Shown here piece after piece: positions 44,390 to 52,746 of a DNA stretch of 64,000 bases. How positions within the stretch are numbered: the first letter of the stretch is position 1; every line of letters starts with the position of its first letter. Location: NCBI RefSeq assembly GCF_016919405.1, contig NZ_CP070353.1, forward strand, positions 1,240,001-1,304,000, read 5' to 3'. Both the position numbers and the translations under genes were made by a program. The stretch is from Ensifer sp. PDNC004. GTDB taxonomy: Bacteria; Pseudomonadota; Alphaproteobacteria; Rhizobiales; Rhizobiaceae. A model generated the notes under the pieces. That model ran no database searches and was not told the DNA's origin. It worked only from the letters and a program-made list of their open reading frames with translations.

Positions 44390-44890
44390 CTATGATACCC
44401 GCCGCCAGCTATAGGATTTAGCGTCGGTCGTGGGCTTGGCGGTTGGCTGGTAGTGCACGGCAATGCCCGGCAGGCGTCCTTCTGAAAGACGCTTCAGCGC
44501 CGTTGCATTGCTGACAGCGAAGCTTTGGACGCCACAACGCAGCATCAGCGGGATCTGGTCGATCAGCACGTCGCCGACCGCCCTCACCTCGCCGCTAAAG
44601 CCGAGACGCGCGCGCAGCAGCGATGCATGGCTGAAGGCACGGCCATCGTTGAACGCCGGGAACGCGACCGCCACCAACGCCAGGCGATCGAGGTGTGGTG
44701 CAAGCTTCGTCACGTCGTCGGCCGGCGCGATGACCACACCGAGACCGGTTTCGTCGCTGTCTGCGACCTTGGCAAGGAAGGCGTCGAGACCGACGATCGC
44801 CTTCTCGTTCGAGCCTGCCTTGGTTTCCTCCGTCTCGATGATCCAGGGATCATCGCCCACGAAACCGGTTTCCTTCCAGATTTTCATCAT
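44390..44890 (-). CDS. DUF934 family protein, sulfite-reductase associated
   Basis: The 166-residue protein belongs to DUF934, a family nearly always encoded next to cysI in proteobacteria and sometimes called an oxidoreductase. It has GVVIAPADDV, LVAVAFPAFNDGRAFSHASLLR and GEVRAVGDVLIDQ as conserved segments. No catalytic motif or cofactor site is clear. Two ATGs stand side by side; AGGA fits the first (44890). It follows cysI by 17 bases. Its role is probably accessory to sulfite reduction; the biochemistry is unknown to me. Confidence 0.85.
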   Translation of the reverse strand: MMKIWKETGFVGDDPWIIETEETKAGSNEKAIVGLDAFLAKVADSDETGLGVVIAPADDVTKLAPHLDRLALVAVAFPAFNDGRAFSHASLLRARLGFSGEVRAVGDVLIDQIPLMLRCGVQSFAVSNATALKRLSEGRLPGIAVHYQPTAKPTTDAKSYSWRRVS

Positions 44891-44907
44891 GTCTGTTCCT
44901 CGGAGCC

Positions 44908-46578
44908 TCAGGCAGCTTCCTGCGCGCTGCCGTAGAGCGCATCCTTGAAGGGTTGTGGGCCGACGCGGCGATAGGCTTCGAGGAAGGTCTCGTCCCTGTC
45001 GCGGCGCAGTCCCAGATAGGTGTCGACGATCGTCTCGACGGCGTCGGTCACCTTTTCGGGCTCGAAGCCGCGGCCGATGATCTCGCCGATCGAGGTGTTC
45101 TCGTCGCCGGAGCCGCCAAGCGTGATCTGATAGAGTTCCGCACCCTTCTTTTCAACGCCAAGCAGGCCGATATGGCCGACGTGGTGATGACCGCAGGCAT
45201 TGATGCAGCCGGAGATCTTGATCTTCAGCTCGCCGATCTCGGCCTGACGCTCCGGCGCACCGAAGCGGGTGGAAATCTCCTGCGCCACCGGGATAGAGCG
45301 CGCATTGGCAAGCGCGCAGTAGTCCAGCCCAGGACAGGCGATGATGTCGGTAATCAGCCCGGCATTGGCGGTGGCAAGACCGGACGCGACCAGCGCGCGG
45401 TAGACCGGCTCGAGATCGGCCAGCGCCACATGCGGCAGGATCAGGTTCTGCTCGTGGCTGACGCGGATTTCGTCGAAGGCATATTCCTCGGCGATATCGG
45501 CAACGGCATCCATCTGCGCGTCACTGGCGTCGCCCGGAATGCCGCCGATCGGCTTCAGCGAGATCGTCACCATGCCGTAGTCCGGGTGCTTGTGCGGCTG
45601 CACGTTCTGCTGCACCCAGCGGGAAAATTCCGGATCGGTCTTCTTCCAGCGCGCGAGGCTCTCCCAGCCTTCGGCGCGGCTTTCGAGGGCCGGCGGCGCG
45701 AAATAGGCGGAGATCGCCTGGATGTCCGTCTCCGGCAGCTTCAGTTCGGTGTCCTTCAGCGCCGCGAATTCGACCTCGACCTGACGCGAGAGTTCTTCGG
45801 CACCGGTTTCGTGCACGAGGATCTTGATGCGGGCCTTGTACTTGTTGTCGCGGCGGCCGTGCAGGTTGTACACGCGCATGATCGCGGTCGTGTAGGAGAG
45901 CAGATCCTCTTCCGGCAGGAAGTCGCGGATCTTCTTGGCGATCATCGGCGTGCGGCCCTGGCCACCGCCGACATAGACGGCAAAGCCGATGCGGCCGTTT
46001 TCGTCCTTCTTCAGGTGCAGGCCGATGTCGTGAACCTGGATCGCCGCGCGGTCGCGCTCAGCGCCCGTGACGGCGATCTTGAACTTGCGCGGCAGGAACG
46101 AGAACTCCGGATGCACGCTCGACCACTGCCTCAGGATTTCGGCGTAAGGCCTTGGATCGGCGACTTCATCGGCCGCTGCACCGGCGAAGTGATCGGCGGT
46201 GACGTTGCGAATGCAGTTGCCAGAGGTCTGGAGCGCATGCATCTCGACGCTTGCGAGTTCCTGAAGAATATCCGGCGTGTCCGACAGACGCGGCCAGTTA
46301 TACTGGATGTTCTGGCGCGTGGTGAAGTGACCGTAGCCGCGGTCATACTTGCGCGCGATATGGGCGAGCATGCGCATCTGGCGACTCGACAGCGTGCCAT
46401 AGGGAATGGCGACGCGCAGCATATAGGCGTGAAGCTGCAGATAGACGCCGTTCATCAGGCGCAGCGGCTTGAAGGCGTCTTCGGCGAGCTCACCGCTCAG
46501 GCGGCGCTCGACCTGATCGCGAAACTGTTCGACGCGGGAGGATACGAAGGCGTGGTCGAATTCATCGTAACGGTACAT
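44908..46578 (-). CDS. cysI: sulfite reductase hemoprotein subunit
   Basis: This enzyme reduces sulfite to sulfide by six electrons using coupled siroheme and a [4Fe-4S] cluster. The 556-residue product has the two repeated halves of the family and the cluster/siroheme cysteines C415, C421 (ACPGLDYC) and C458, C462 (SGCINACG). There is no CysJ gene nearby, so it probably accepts electrons from ferredoxin. It is in one operon with cysG, DUF2849 and DUF934; CysG makes its siroheme. Confidence 0.94.
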   Translation of the reverse strand: MYRYDEFDHAFVSSRVEQFRDQVERRLSGELAEDAFKPLRLMNGVYLQLHAYMLRVAIPYGTLSSRQMRMLAHIARKYDRGYGHFTTRQNIQYNWPRLSDTPDILQELASVEMHALQTSGNCIRNVTADHFAGAAADEVADPRPYAEILRQWSSVHPEFSFLPRKFKIAVTGAERDRAAIQVHDIGLHLKKDENGRIGFAVYVGGGQGRTPMIAKKIRDFLPEEDLLSYTTAIMRVYNLHGRRDNKYKARIKILVHETGAEELSRQVEVEFAALKDTELKLPETDIQAISAYFAPPALESRAEGWESLARWKKTDPEFSRWVQQNVQPHKHPDYGMVTISLKPIGGIPGDASDAQMDAVADIAEEYAFDEIRVSHEQNLILPHVALADLEPVYRALVASGLATANAGLITDIIACPGLDYCALANARSIPVAQEISTRFGAPERQAEIGELKIKISGCINACGHHHVGHIGLLGVEKKGAELYQITLGGSGDENTSIGEIIGRGFEPEKVTDAVETIVDTYLGLRRDRDETFLEAYRRVGPQPFKDALYGSAQEAA

Positions 46579-46592
46579 CGGGTATCGGTTCC

Positions 46593-46907
46593 TCAGGCAG
46601 CGTGTTTCGGGCCGGAAAGGCCATTGTAGCCGGCAGCATACGGGATCGACGGGCCCTCGGCGCGGATGCGCTCGCGCATGCGCAGCGGACGAAGCGTGCC
46701 GTTGACCTCTTCGACATCGACGACGTTCGCATCAACAACCTTGTTGTCGTCGAACGCCTGCTTGCCGGTGGCTTCGAGCGCCGTCACGGCCTCGGCATGG
46801 CGGGCGATGAAGGCGTCCTGAAGCTGCTCGACCCAGTTGCCCGCGGCATCCAGCCAGACGGAGATGCCGTCCGAAAGTCGATTTGCCGTCAAAACCTTGC
46901 TCACCAT
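46593..46907 (-). CDS. DUF2849 family protein
   Basis: The 104-residue protein matches DUF2849, a small family seen between cysG and cysI in alphaproteobacteria. It reads VLTANRLSDGISVWLDAAGNWVE at the start and has VDVEEVNGTLRPLRMRERIRA in the second half. There is no cysteine and no known cofactor motif. The spacing (10 bases after cysG, 14 before cysI) shows operon membership, so a role in sulfite reduction is likely; its action is unknown. Confidence 0.85.
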   Translation of the reverse strand: MVSKVLTANRLSDGISVWLDAAGNWVEQLQDAFIARHAEAVTALEATGKQAFDDNKVVDANVVDVEEVNGTLRPLRMRERIRAEGPSIPYAAGYNGLSGPKHAA

Positions 46908-46917
46908 GACCTCTTCC

Positions 46918-48378
46918 TCAATTCAAAATCTGTTCGTTGCGCCCGAAGACGTCTTCAACGTTTTTCTTCTCGCCACGCGCTTTGCCTGCGACCAGCGGTT
47001 CGGACCGCTCGAAATTGGCACCAGCAACAGCATCGCCGATGATGACCATGACCGGACCTGCTAGCTCGCTGCGGTTTTCGAGATCCGGCAGGTCTTGCAG
47101 CGTGCCGTGCAGCAGGCGCCGATCGGCGCGGCTGGCATTCTCGATAACGGCAACCGTCGTTTCCGGCGGAAGGCCTGCCTGCATCAGACGACCGGCGACC
47201 GACGCGGCGACGGTGCGCCCCATGTAGACCGCGATCGTCGCTCCGGAGACCGCAAGCCGCGCCCAATCGGGCAGGACTTCACCGGTCAAATCATGGCCGG
47301 TGGTGAAGACCAGTGAGGAGGCAACACCGCGCAGCGTCAGCGGCAATTCAAAATCGGCAGCCGCGGCGAAGGCCGAGGTGATGCCCGGAACGATCTCGTA
47401 GCTGATGCCGGCTTCGCGCAGCGCCGCCATCTCTTCGCCGGCACGGCCATAGACCAGCGGATCACCGGACTTCAGACGGACGACGCGTTTGCCTTCAGCA
47501 GCCAGCGTCACCAGCAACTGGTTGATCTCATCCTGGGACTTCGTGTGACAGCCTTTGCGCTTGCCGACCGACAGGCGCTCGGCATCGCGACGGCCCATAT
47601 CGACGATCGCCTGCGGCACCAGCGCATCATAAACGATCGCATCGGCTTCCATCATCACGCGCTGGGCGCGAAGCGTCAGCAGGTCTTCAGCGCCCGGACC
47701 GGCGCCGACGAGCCAGACGTGGCCTTTCGCCTTCTCAGGCGCATCGAGAAGACGCGACGCCTCGCGGCGGGCGGCAGCCAGATCGCCGCCGGCGACCTTG
47801 TCGGCGACCGGGCCCTGGAAAAACCGGCGCCAGAACAGGCGGCGGGCAACGCCACGCGGCACCAGGCGATCGACCGTCTCGCGATAGCTTGCCGCAAGCG
47901 ACGCGACGACACCGAGCGAGGGGGAAAGCAGCTGATCGATCTGGGCGCGGATCATCTGCGCCAGAACCGGCCCCGCCCCTTCGGTACCGATGGCAACGGC
48001 AACCGGAGCACGATTGACGAGCGCCGGTGTGAAGAAATCGCAGAAATCGGGTTGGTCGACGGCATTGGCCGGGATCTTGCGTTCGCGCGCTGCGATGACG
48101 ATGCGCTGGTCCTCGGCGGCATTGCCGGTCGCGGCAAAAACGAGGATGGCGCCGTCCAACTGCTCGGGAGCGAAGGCGGCGGCGATATGTTCGATACCAC
48201 GGTCACGAAGGTATTGCGCGAACTCCGCTTCCGGTGCGTCGGCGAAGACCACAATCGACGCTTCCGTGTTGAGCAGCAGCCGCACCTTGGCAAAGGCTTC
48301 GTCGCCATTGCCGAAAACCGCCACGCGCTTTTGCGCGACGCGAAAGAATGCGGGGAAAACGGCGAGCTGCTGCGGCAT
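46918..48378 (-). CDS. cysG: siroheme synthase CysG
   Basis: CysG makes siroheme from uroporphyrinogen III. The 486-residue protein has an N-terminal precorrin-2 dehydrogenase/ferrochelatase part (about 1-215) and a C-terminal SAM-dependent uroporphyrinogen methyltransferase part with VGAGPGAEDLLTLRA and RLKSGDPLVYGRAGEE. In the first part the E. coli GGGxVA nucleotide motif appears as GNGDEA, and the region around the E. coli regulatory serine reads IGTEGAGP. The methyltransferase half looks normal. It is first in the cysG-DUF2849-cysI-DUF934 operon. Confidence 0.92.
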   Translation of the reverse strand: MPQQLAVFPAFFRVAQKRVAVFGNGDEAFAKVRLLLNTEASIVVFADAPEAEFAQYLRDRGIEHIAAAFAPEQLDGAILVFAATGNAAEDQRIVIAARERKIPANAVDQPDFCDFFTPALVNRAPVAVAIGTEGAGPVLAQMIRAQIDQLLSPSLGVVASLAASYRETVDRLVPRGVARRLFWRRFFQGPVADKVAGGDLAAARREASRLLDAPEKAKGHVWLVGAGPGAEDLLTLRAQRVMMEADAIVYDALVPQAIVDMGRRDAERLSVGKRKGCHTKSQDEINQLLVTLAAEGKRVVRLKSGDPLVYGRAGEEMAALREAGISYEIVPGITSAFAAAADFELPLTLRGVASSLVFTTGHDLTGEVLPDWARLAVSGATIAVYMGRTVAASVAGRLMQAGLPPETTVAVIENASRADRRLLHGTLQDLPDLENRSELAGPVMVIIGDAVAGANFERSEPLVAGKARGEKKNVEDVFGRNEQILN

Positions 48379-48608
48379 GGCTAGACGGTCGTTCCTTCTA
48401 CAGGCTGCGGCGAATATCCCTTATGGCGCACGACAATTGAAGGAACAGAAATTTCAATGCCTTTCCAGGCACGTATTGTTTTGCTCGGCGCTGCACCATT
48501 TTGAGCAAATATCTCCGAGCCTGTTCAATCGCCGACCTTGGCGCGGCCATTGCGCCGCATGGGCAACGTCCGTTAAATGCGGTCAACGACCTGCCGGAGA
48601 CCTGTGAC

Positions 48609-49196
48609 ATGACAAAACCAGAACTCGCCGAACGGCTTTTGACCGTCATCGAAGAGGATATCCTGCCGCTCACCGAAAAGGGTGTCGCCGCCGGCAACAA
48701 GGTCTTCGGCGCGGCGATCCTGCGCAAGTCCGATCTGTCTCTGGTGCTCGCCGAAACCAACAACGAGACGGAAAATCCGCTTTGGCATGGCGAAGTCCAT
48801 ACGCTGAAGCGTTTCTACGAGATGGCGGAAAAGCCGGATACGCGTGATCTCATCTTCCTGTCGACGCACGAGCCCTGCTCCATGTGCCTTTCGGCCATCA
48901 CCTGGGCCGGCTTCGACAATTTCTATTACTTCTTCAGCCACGAGGACTCGCGCGACGCCTTTGCGATCCCGCACGACCTGAAGATCCTGAAGGAAGTCTT
49001 CCGGCTGGAACCAGGTGGTTACGCTCAGGACAACGCCTTCTGGCATTCCGCCTCGATCGCTGCCCTTTCGAAGGACGCCGACGCTGAAACCCGCGATCGG
49101 CTCGCCGCCCAGGATGCCCGCATCCGCGCCCGATACCAGAGCCTTTCCGACAGCTACCAGTCGGGCAAGGACGAAAACGCCATTCCGCTGAATTGA
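48609..49196 (+). CDS. cytidine/deoxycytidylate deaminase family protein
   Basis: The 195-residue protein has the zinc and catalytic motifs of the deaminase family: H60-G-E62 (HGEVHT) and P89-C90-x2-C93 (HEPCSMCLSA). It is longer at the C terminus than tadA or guanine deaminases and ends in a helical segment. The substrate cannot be read off. The start at 48609 has GGAG upstream at nine bases. mazG follows after five bases, so the two may be a nucleotide-pool cleaning pair. Confidence 0.82.
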   Translation: MTKPELAERLLTVIEEDILPLTEKGVAAGNKVFGAAILRKSDLSLVLAETNNETENPLWHGEVHTLKRFYEMAEKPDTRDLIFLSTHEPCSMCLSAITWAGFDNFYYFFSHEDSRDAFAIPHDLKILKEVFRLEPGGYAQDNAFWHSASIAALSKDADAETRDRLAAQDARIRARYQSLSDSYQSGKDENAIPLN

Positions 49197-49201
49197 GATC
49201 C

Positions 49202-50035
49202 ATGGAACCTTCACGCGACATAAAGGGCCTGCTCGACATCATGGCGGCGCTCCGCCAACCTGAAACCGGCTGCCCCTGGGACATCGTCCAGACCTTCGAG
49301 ACCATCAAGCCCTATACGATCGAAGAGGCCTACGAGGTCGCCGACGCCATCGAGCGCGGCGACATGCACGACCTCTGCGACGAGCTCGGCGACCTGCTGC
49401 TGCAGGTGGTCTTCCATGCCCGCATGGCGGAGGAAGCCGGCGACTTCGCCTTTGGCGACGTCGTCGAAGCGGTGACCCGCAAGATGATCCGCCGCCATCC
49501 GCATGTCTTTGCCCGCTCCGACGCCGATACGCCCGAGGCGGTGAAGCTGCAATGGGATGAAATCAAGCAGGCCGAGAAGGCCGAGCGGCAGGAAAAGCGT
49601 GCCAAGCGTGGCCTCGCGCCTGATGCAGCCGCAAACCATCTGGGCTCGGTGCAGCGCTCATTTCCGGCGCTCGTAGAAGCCCTGAAGCTGCAGGAGCGCG
49701 CTGCAAAGGTGGGCTTCGACTGGTCCGAACCGGAACCAATCCTCGACAAGATCGAGGAAGAAATCGGCGAGTTGCGCCAGGCGCTGCGCGAAAAAGACCG
49801 CGCCAAGGTCAGCGACGAACTGGGCGACCTGATCTTCGCCGTCGTCAATATCGGCCGCCATGTCGGCACCGATCCGGAGATGGCGCTTCGCGGCACCAAC
49901 ACCAAGTTCCGCCGCCGCTTCGCCCATATCGAGCGCGAGCTCGGCGCGGCCGGCGAGACACTGGATGAGGCAACGCTGGAACGGATGGAAGAGCTCTGGC
50001 AGGCGGCGAAGGCGATCGAACGGCAACTGGGCTAG
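49202..50035 (+). CDS. mazG: nucleoside triphosphate pyrophosphohydrolase MazG
   Basis: MazG hydrolyses NTPs and dNTPs to monophosphates and pyrophosphate, with roles in damage avoidance and the stringent response. The 277-residue product has two MazG folds. The first has GCPWDIVQTFETIKPYTIEEAYE and DELGDLLLQVVFHA; the second has EEEIGELRQALRE and DELGDLIFAVVNIGRH. The EExxE and ExxD metal-binding residues are intact in both. The ATG is five bases after the deaminase stop. It is convergent with hflX. Confidence 0.95.
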   Translation: MEPSRDIKGLLDIMAALRQPETGCPWDIVQTFETIKPYTIEEAYEVADAIERGDMHDLCDELGDLLLQVVFHARMAEEAGDFAFGDVVEAVTRKMIRRHPHVFARSDADTPEAVKLQWDEIKQAEKAERQEKRAKRGLAPDAAANHLGSVQRSFPALVEALKLQERAAKVGFDWSEPEPILDKIEEEIGELRQALREKDRAKVSDELGDLIFAVVNIGRHVGTDPEMALRGTNTKFRRRFAHIERELGAAGETLDEATLERMEELWQAAKAIERQLG

Positions 50036-50116
50036 AGCGAGCGGGACGCGCCCTCGCATGCGCCCCGTTACCCTAAGCCAAGGCCGACAGCCGCCGACCC
50101 CGCGGCAAGCTATGGC

Positions 50117-51484
50117 TTACCAGTCTTCCGCGGCCGGCTTCGGCCCATTTCCGAGGCGACGCTCCAGCTCGGAGGCCTCGTTCTCGGTCAGCCTGAGATC
50201 AAGGCTCACCCGGCCATCTTCCAGGTCTTCACGACCATCGACGATCGCGTGCTGGTAGACCCAGGGCAGAAGCTGCAGCTGATCGATGCCGAGAACGACC
50301 GTGCATTCCGTCAGAACACCGGAAAGACGGCGGCCGATTTCGGCGAGCAGTTCGTCGACACCGTCACCGGTGATCGCGGAAACGGCAACCGTGTTGTTGG
50401 ACGTCGCCGCCTTGCCGCGCAATGCCTCGCGCGATTCGTCGTCGAGCCTGTCGATCTTGTTCCAAACCTCGATCAGGCGCTCGGAGGCTTCCTTCTCGTC
50501 GATGCCGAGATCGGAAAGGATTCTGAGAACATCGCTTGCCTGCGCCTGGTTGTCCGGGTCAGAAAGGTCGCGCACGTGCAGGATCAGATCTGCCTCCAGC
50601 ACCTCTTCGAGGGTCGCGCGGAACGCGGCAACAAGGTGCGTCGGCAGGTCGGAAATGAAGCCGACAGTGTCGGAGAGGATGACCATGCGGCCATGCGGCA
50701 GCTTCAGCCGCCGAAGCGTCGGGTCGAGCGTCGCAAACAGCATGTCCTCGGCGAGAACGCCTGCCCCGGTCATGCGGTTGAACAGCGTCGATTTTCCGGC
50801 ATTGGTGTAGCCGACGAGAGCGACGATCGGGTGCGGCACCTTCTTGCGCTTGGAGCGATGCAACTGCCGTGTGCGGCGCACCTGCTCCAGCTCGCGCTCG
50901 AGCTTGACGATGCGGTCCTGCAGCAAGCGCCGGTCCGCTTCGATCTGGGTTTCACCCGGACCGCCCATGAAGCCGCCACCGCCGCGCTGGCGCTCAAGGT
51001 GGGTCCAGCTTCGGACCAGGCGGCCCTTCTGATAGTTGAGGTGCGCGAGATCGACCTGCAGCGTGCCTTCCTTGGTGGAGGCACGGCGGCCGAAGATCTC
51101 GAGAATGAGGCCGGTGCGGTCGATGACCTTGGCGTTCCATTCCTTCTCGAGATTGCGCTGCTGCACCGGCGTCAGCGGATGGTCGACGATGACAAGGCCT
51201 GCATCGAGCTCGACGAGGATATGGCCGATCTCTTCGATCTTGCCGGTGCCGAGCAAGGTGCCGGGCTTCGGCTGCGCCACCGGAACGATGGCGCCGTGCA
51301 CGACCTCAAGGTCGATCGCCATGGCGAGGCCGGTCGCCTCTTCGAGACGACTTTCGTCCGAGCGCGTCGTGGTGGTCGAGAGGATCTCTGCGGACTGCCG
51401 TCCGGTCTTTTTCAAGACCGGAACGATAACGACCGCGCGCATGTCGTCGCGGAGCTTCTCGAGCTCCGGAATGATCGACGACAA
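50117..51484 (-). CDS. hflX: GTPase HflX
   Basis: HflX is a ribosome-binding GTPase that splits stalled or heat-damaged ribosomes. The 455-residue protein has the N-terminal HflX domain, a glycine-rich RQRGGGGFMGGPGETQ linker and the G domain with G1 GYTNAGKS (225-232), G3 DTVGF and G4 NKID. The start is uncertain. The TTG at 51484 gives the family-like N terminus but has no clear ribosome-binding site; the ATG at 51442 would give MRAVVIVPVL. The frame is open back to the hfq stop, in the same phase. Confidence 0.92.
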   Translation of the reverse strand: MSSIIPELEKLRDDMRAVVIVPVLKKTGRQSAEILSTTTTRSDESRLEEATGLAMAIDLEVVHGAIVPVAQPKPGTLLGTGKIEEIGHILVELDAGLVIVDHPLTPVQQRNLEKEWNAKVIDRTGLILEIFGRRASTKEGTLQVDLAHLNYQKGRLVRSWTHLERQRGGGGFMGGPGETQIEADRRLLQDRIVKLERELEQVRRTRQLHRSKRKKVPHPIVALVGYTNAGKSTLFNRMTGAGVLAEDMLFATLDPTLRRLKLPHGRMVILSDTVGFISDLPTHLVAAFRATLEEVLEADLILHVRDLSDPDNQAQASDVLRILSDLGIDEKEASERLIEVWNKIDRLDDESREALRGKAATSNNTVAVSAITGDGVDELLAEIGRRLSGVLTECTVVLGIDQLQLLPWVYQHAIVDGREDLEDGRVSLDLRLTENEASELERRLGNGPKPAAEDW

Positions 51485-51520
51485 TTTTGAATCACGCTTG
51501 GTAATGTGCCTAACGTCCCG

Positions 51521-51763
51521 TCAGGATGCGGCTTCTTCGTTCTCGAACATCTGCAGCGGCTGGCCGGGCATGATGGTCGAGATCGCGTGCTTGTAGACCA
51601 GTTGCGAGTGGCCATCGCGACGCAGCAGGACGCAGAAGTTGTCGAACGAGGTCACAACGCCGGTAAGCTTGACGCCGTTGATAAGAAAAATTGTCAATGA
51701 AATCTTTTGCTTGCGGACCGTGTTGAGAAAGAGATCCTGCAAGTTTTGAGAACGTTCCGCCAT
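51521..51763 (-). CDS. hfq: RNA chaperone Hfq
   Basis: Hfq is the hexameric Sm-like protein that pairs small RNAs with messages. In rhizobia it affects nitrogen fixation and amino-acid transporter expression. The 80-residue product has Sm1 ([23 protein letters not shown]) and Sm2 with the YKHAIST motif that binds RNA on the proximal face. It lies between the aminotransferase gene and hflX, the usual order. Confidence 0.98.
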
Positions 51764-51872
51764 CGCGCCGCTTCTTTCTTATTTGCCGGCGTTTCGCGCC
51801 GGTGCATTTTTGTCAAATTCAGCAATCAGAGGCGCCACAAGTACCTTCCCCGACACCTCTTCAGAGTTGGTA

Positions 51873-52736
51873 TCAAATCAATGTCTTTTCCGCAACGCCG
51901 AAAAAGGCTTCGCGAATATTCTGTGCTATGCTTCCCGGATGACCATTGCCGATCGGCTTGCCGTCGACCGAAATGACCGGAAAACAGATGCTGGTGGCAG
52001 CGGTGATGAAGACTTCGCGCGCCGCGAGCATCTCATCCACCGAGAACGCCCTCTCCTCGATTTTGAGCCCCAGCGGCACCGCCACATCCATCAAGGTGGT
52101 GCGGGTGATTCCCTTGAGGATGCCGTGTTCTGCCGGCCGCGTGCGCAGGTTTCCATCACGATCGACGATCCAGACATTGGTCGCCGCCCCCTCCTTCACC
52201 GTGCCGTCGGCATCGACGAAGATCGCCTCCTGCGCGCCTTCTTCCTTGGCCTTCTGGCGCGCCAACACGTTGGGCAGAAGCCCGACCGACTTGATGTCCA
52301 CCCGGTCCCAGCGGTTTTCCGGCACCGTGATCGCCGCAATTCCGTGGGTCGCCTTCCTGGCAATGGCCGCGGCATCGGTGCGTTTCGCCGTCACGACGAT
52401 GGACGGGCGGGTTTCTGCCGCCGGAAAGACGTGGTCGCGGCGCGCTACGCCGCGCGTGACCTGCATGTAGAACAGGCCGTTCCTTACCCGGTTGCGCCGG
52501 ACAACTTCGCGGATCACGTGGACGAGCGCCGCCCTAGTCATCGGCCAATCGATGCGCAACTCGCTGAGCGACCGGCCAAGGCGGTCGAGATGACGGGTGA
52601 GGTCGACGATATAGCCGTGTCGCACCTCGCAGACCTCGTAGACGCCGTCGGCAAACTGGTAGCCGCGGTCCTCGATATGCACGCCGGCGTCTGCGTTCCG
52701 CACGTAGGCGCCGTTGACATAGGCAATTCGGGACAT
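51873..52736 (-). CDS. D-amino acid aminotransferase-like PLP enzyme (class IV)
   Basis: The 287-residue protein is a fold-type IV PLP transaminase. The PLP lysine is in DIKSVGLLPNVLA, and EGAATNVWIVD and GITRTTLMDVA are the other cofactor-binding segments. The closest family is D-alanine aminotransferase, though branched-chain and lyase relatives exist. The ATG at 52736 was chosen from the family start MSRIAYVNGAYV. It lies ten bases after trkA and is 109 bases upstream of hfq, so it is probably in the ntr-trkA-dat-hfq-hflX run. Confidence 0.9.
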   Translation of the reverse strand: MSRIAYVNGAYVRNADAGVHIEDRGYQFADGVYEVCEVRHGYIVDLTRHLDRLGRSLSELRIDWPMTRAALVHVIREVVRRNRVRNGLFYMQVTRGVARRDHVFPAAETRPSIVVTAKRTDAAAIARKATHGIAAITVPENRWDRVDIKSVGLLPNVLARQKAKEEGAQEAIFVDADGTVKEGAATNVWIVDRDGNLRTRPAEHGILKGITRTTLMDVAVPLGLKIEERAFSVDEMLAAREVFITAATSICFPVISVDGKPIGNGHPGSIAQNIREAFFGVAEKTLI

Positions 52737-52746
52737 CGTCTCGCCT

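Noticed and set aside
44953..46629. A 558-codon open frame on the plus strand opposite cysI
   Set aside because: It is a shadow of a high-GC gene; cysI has all four cluster cysteines and the right length.
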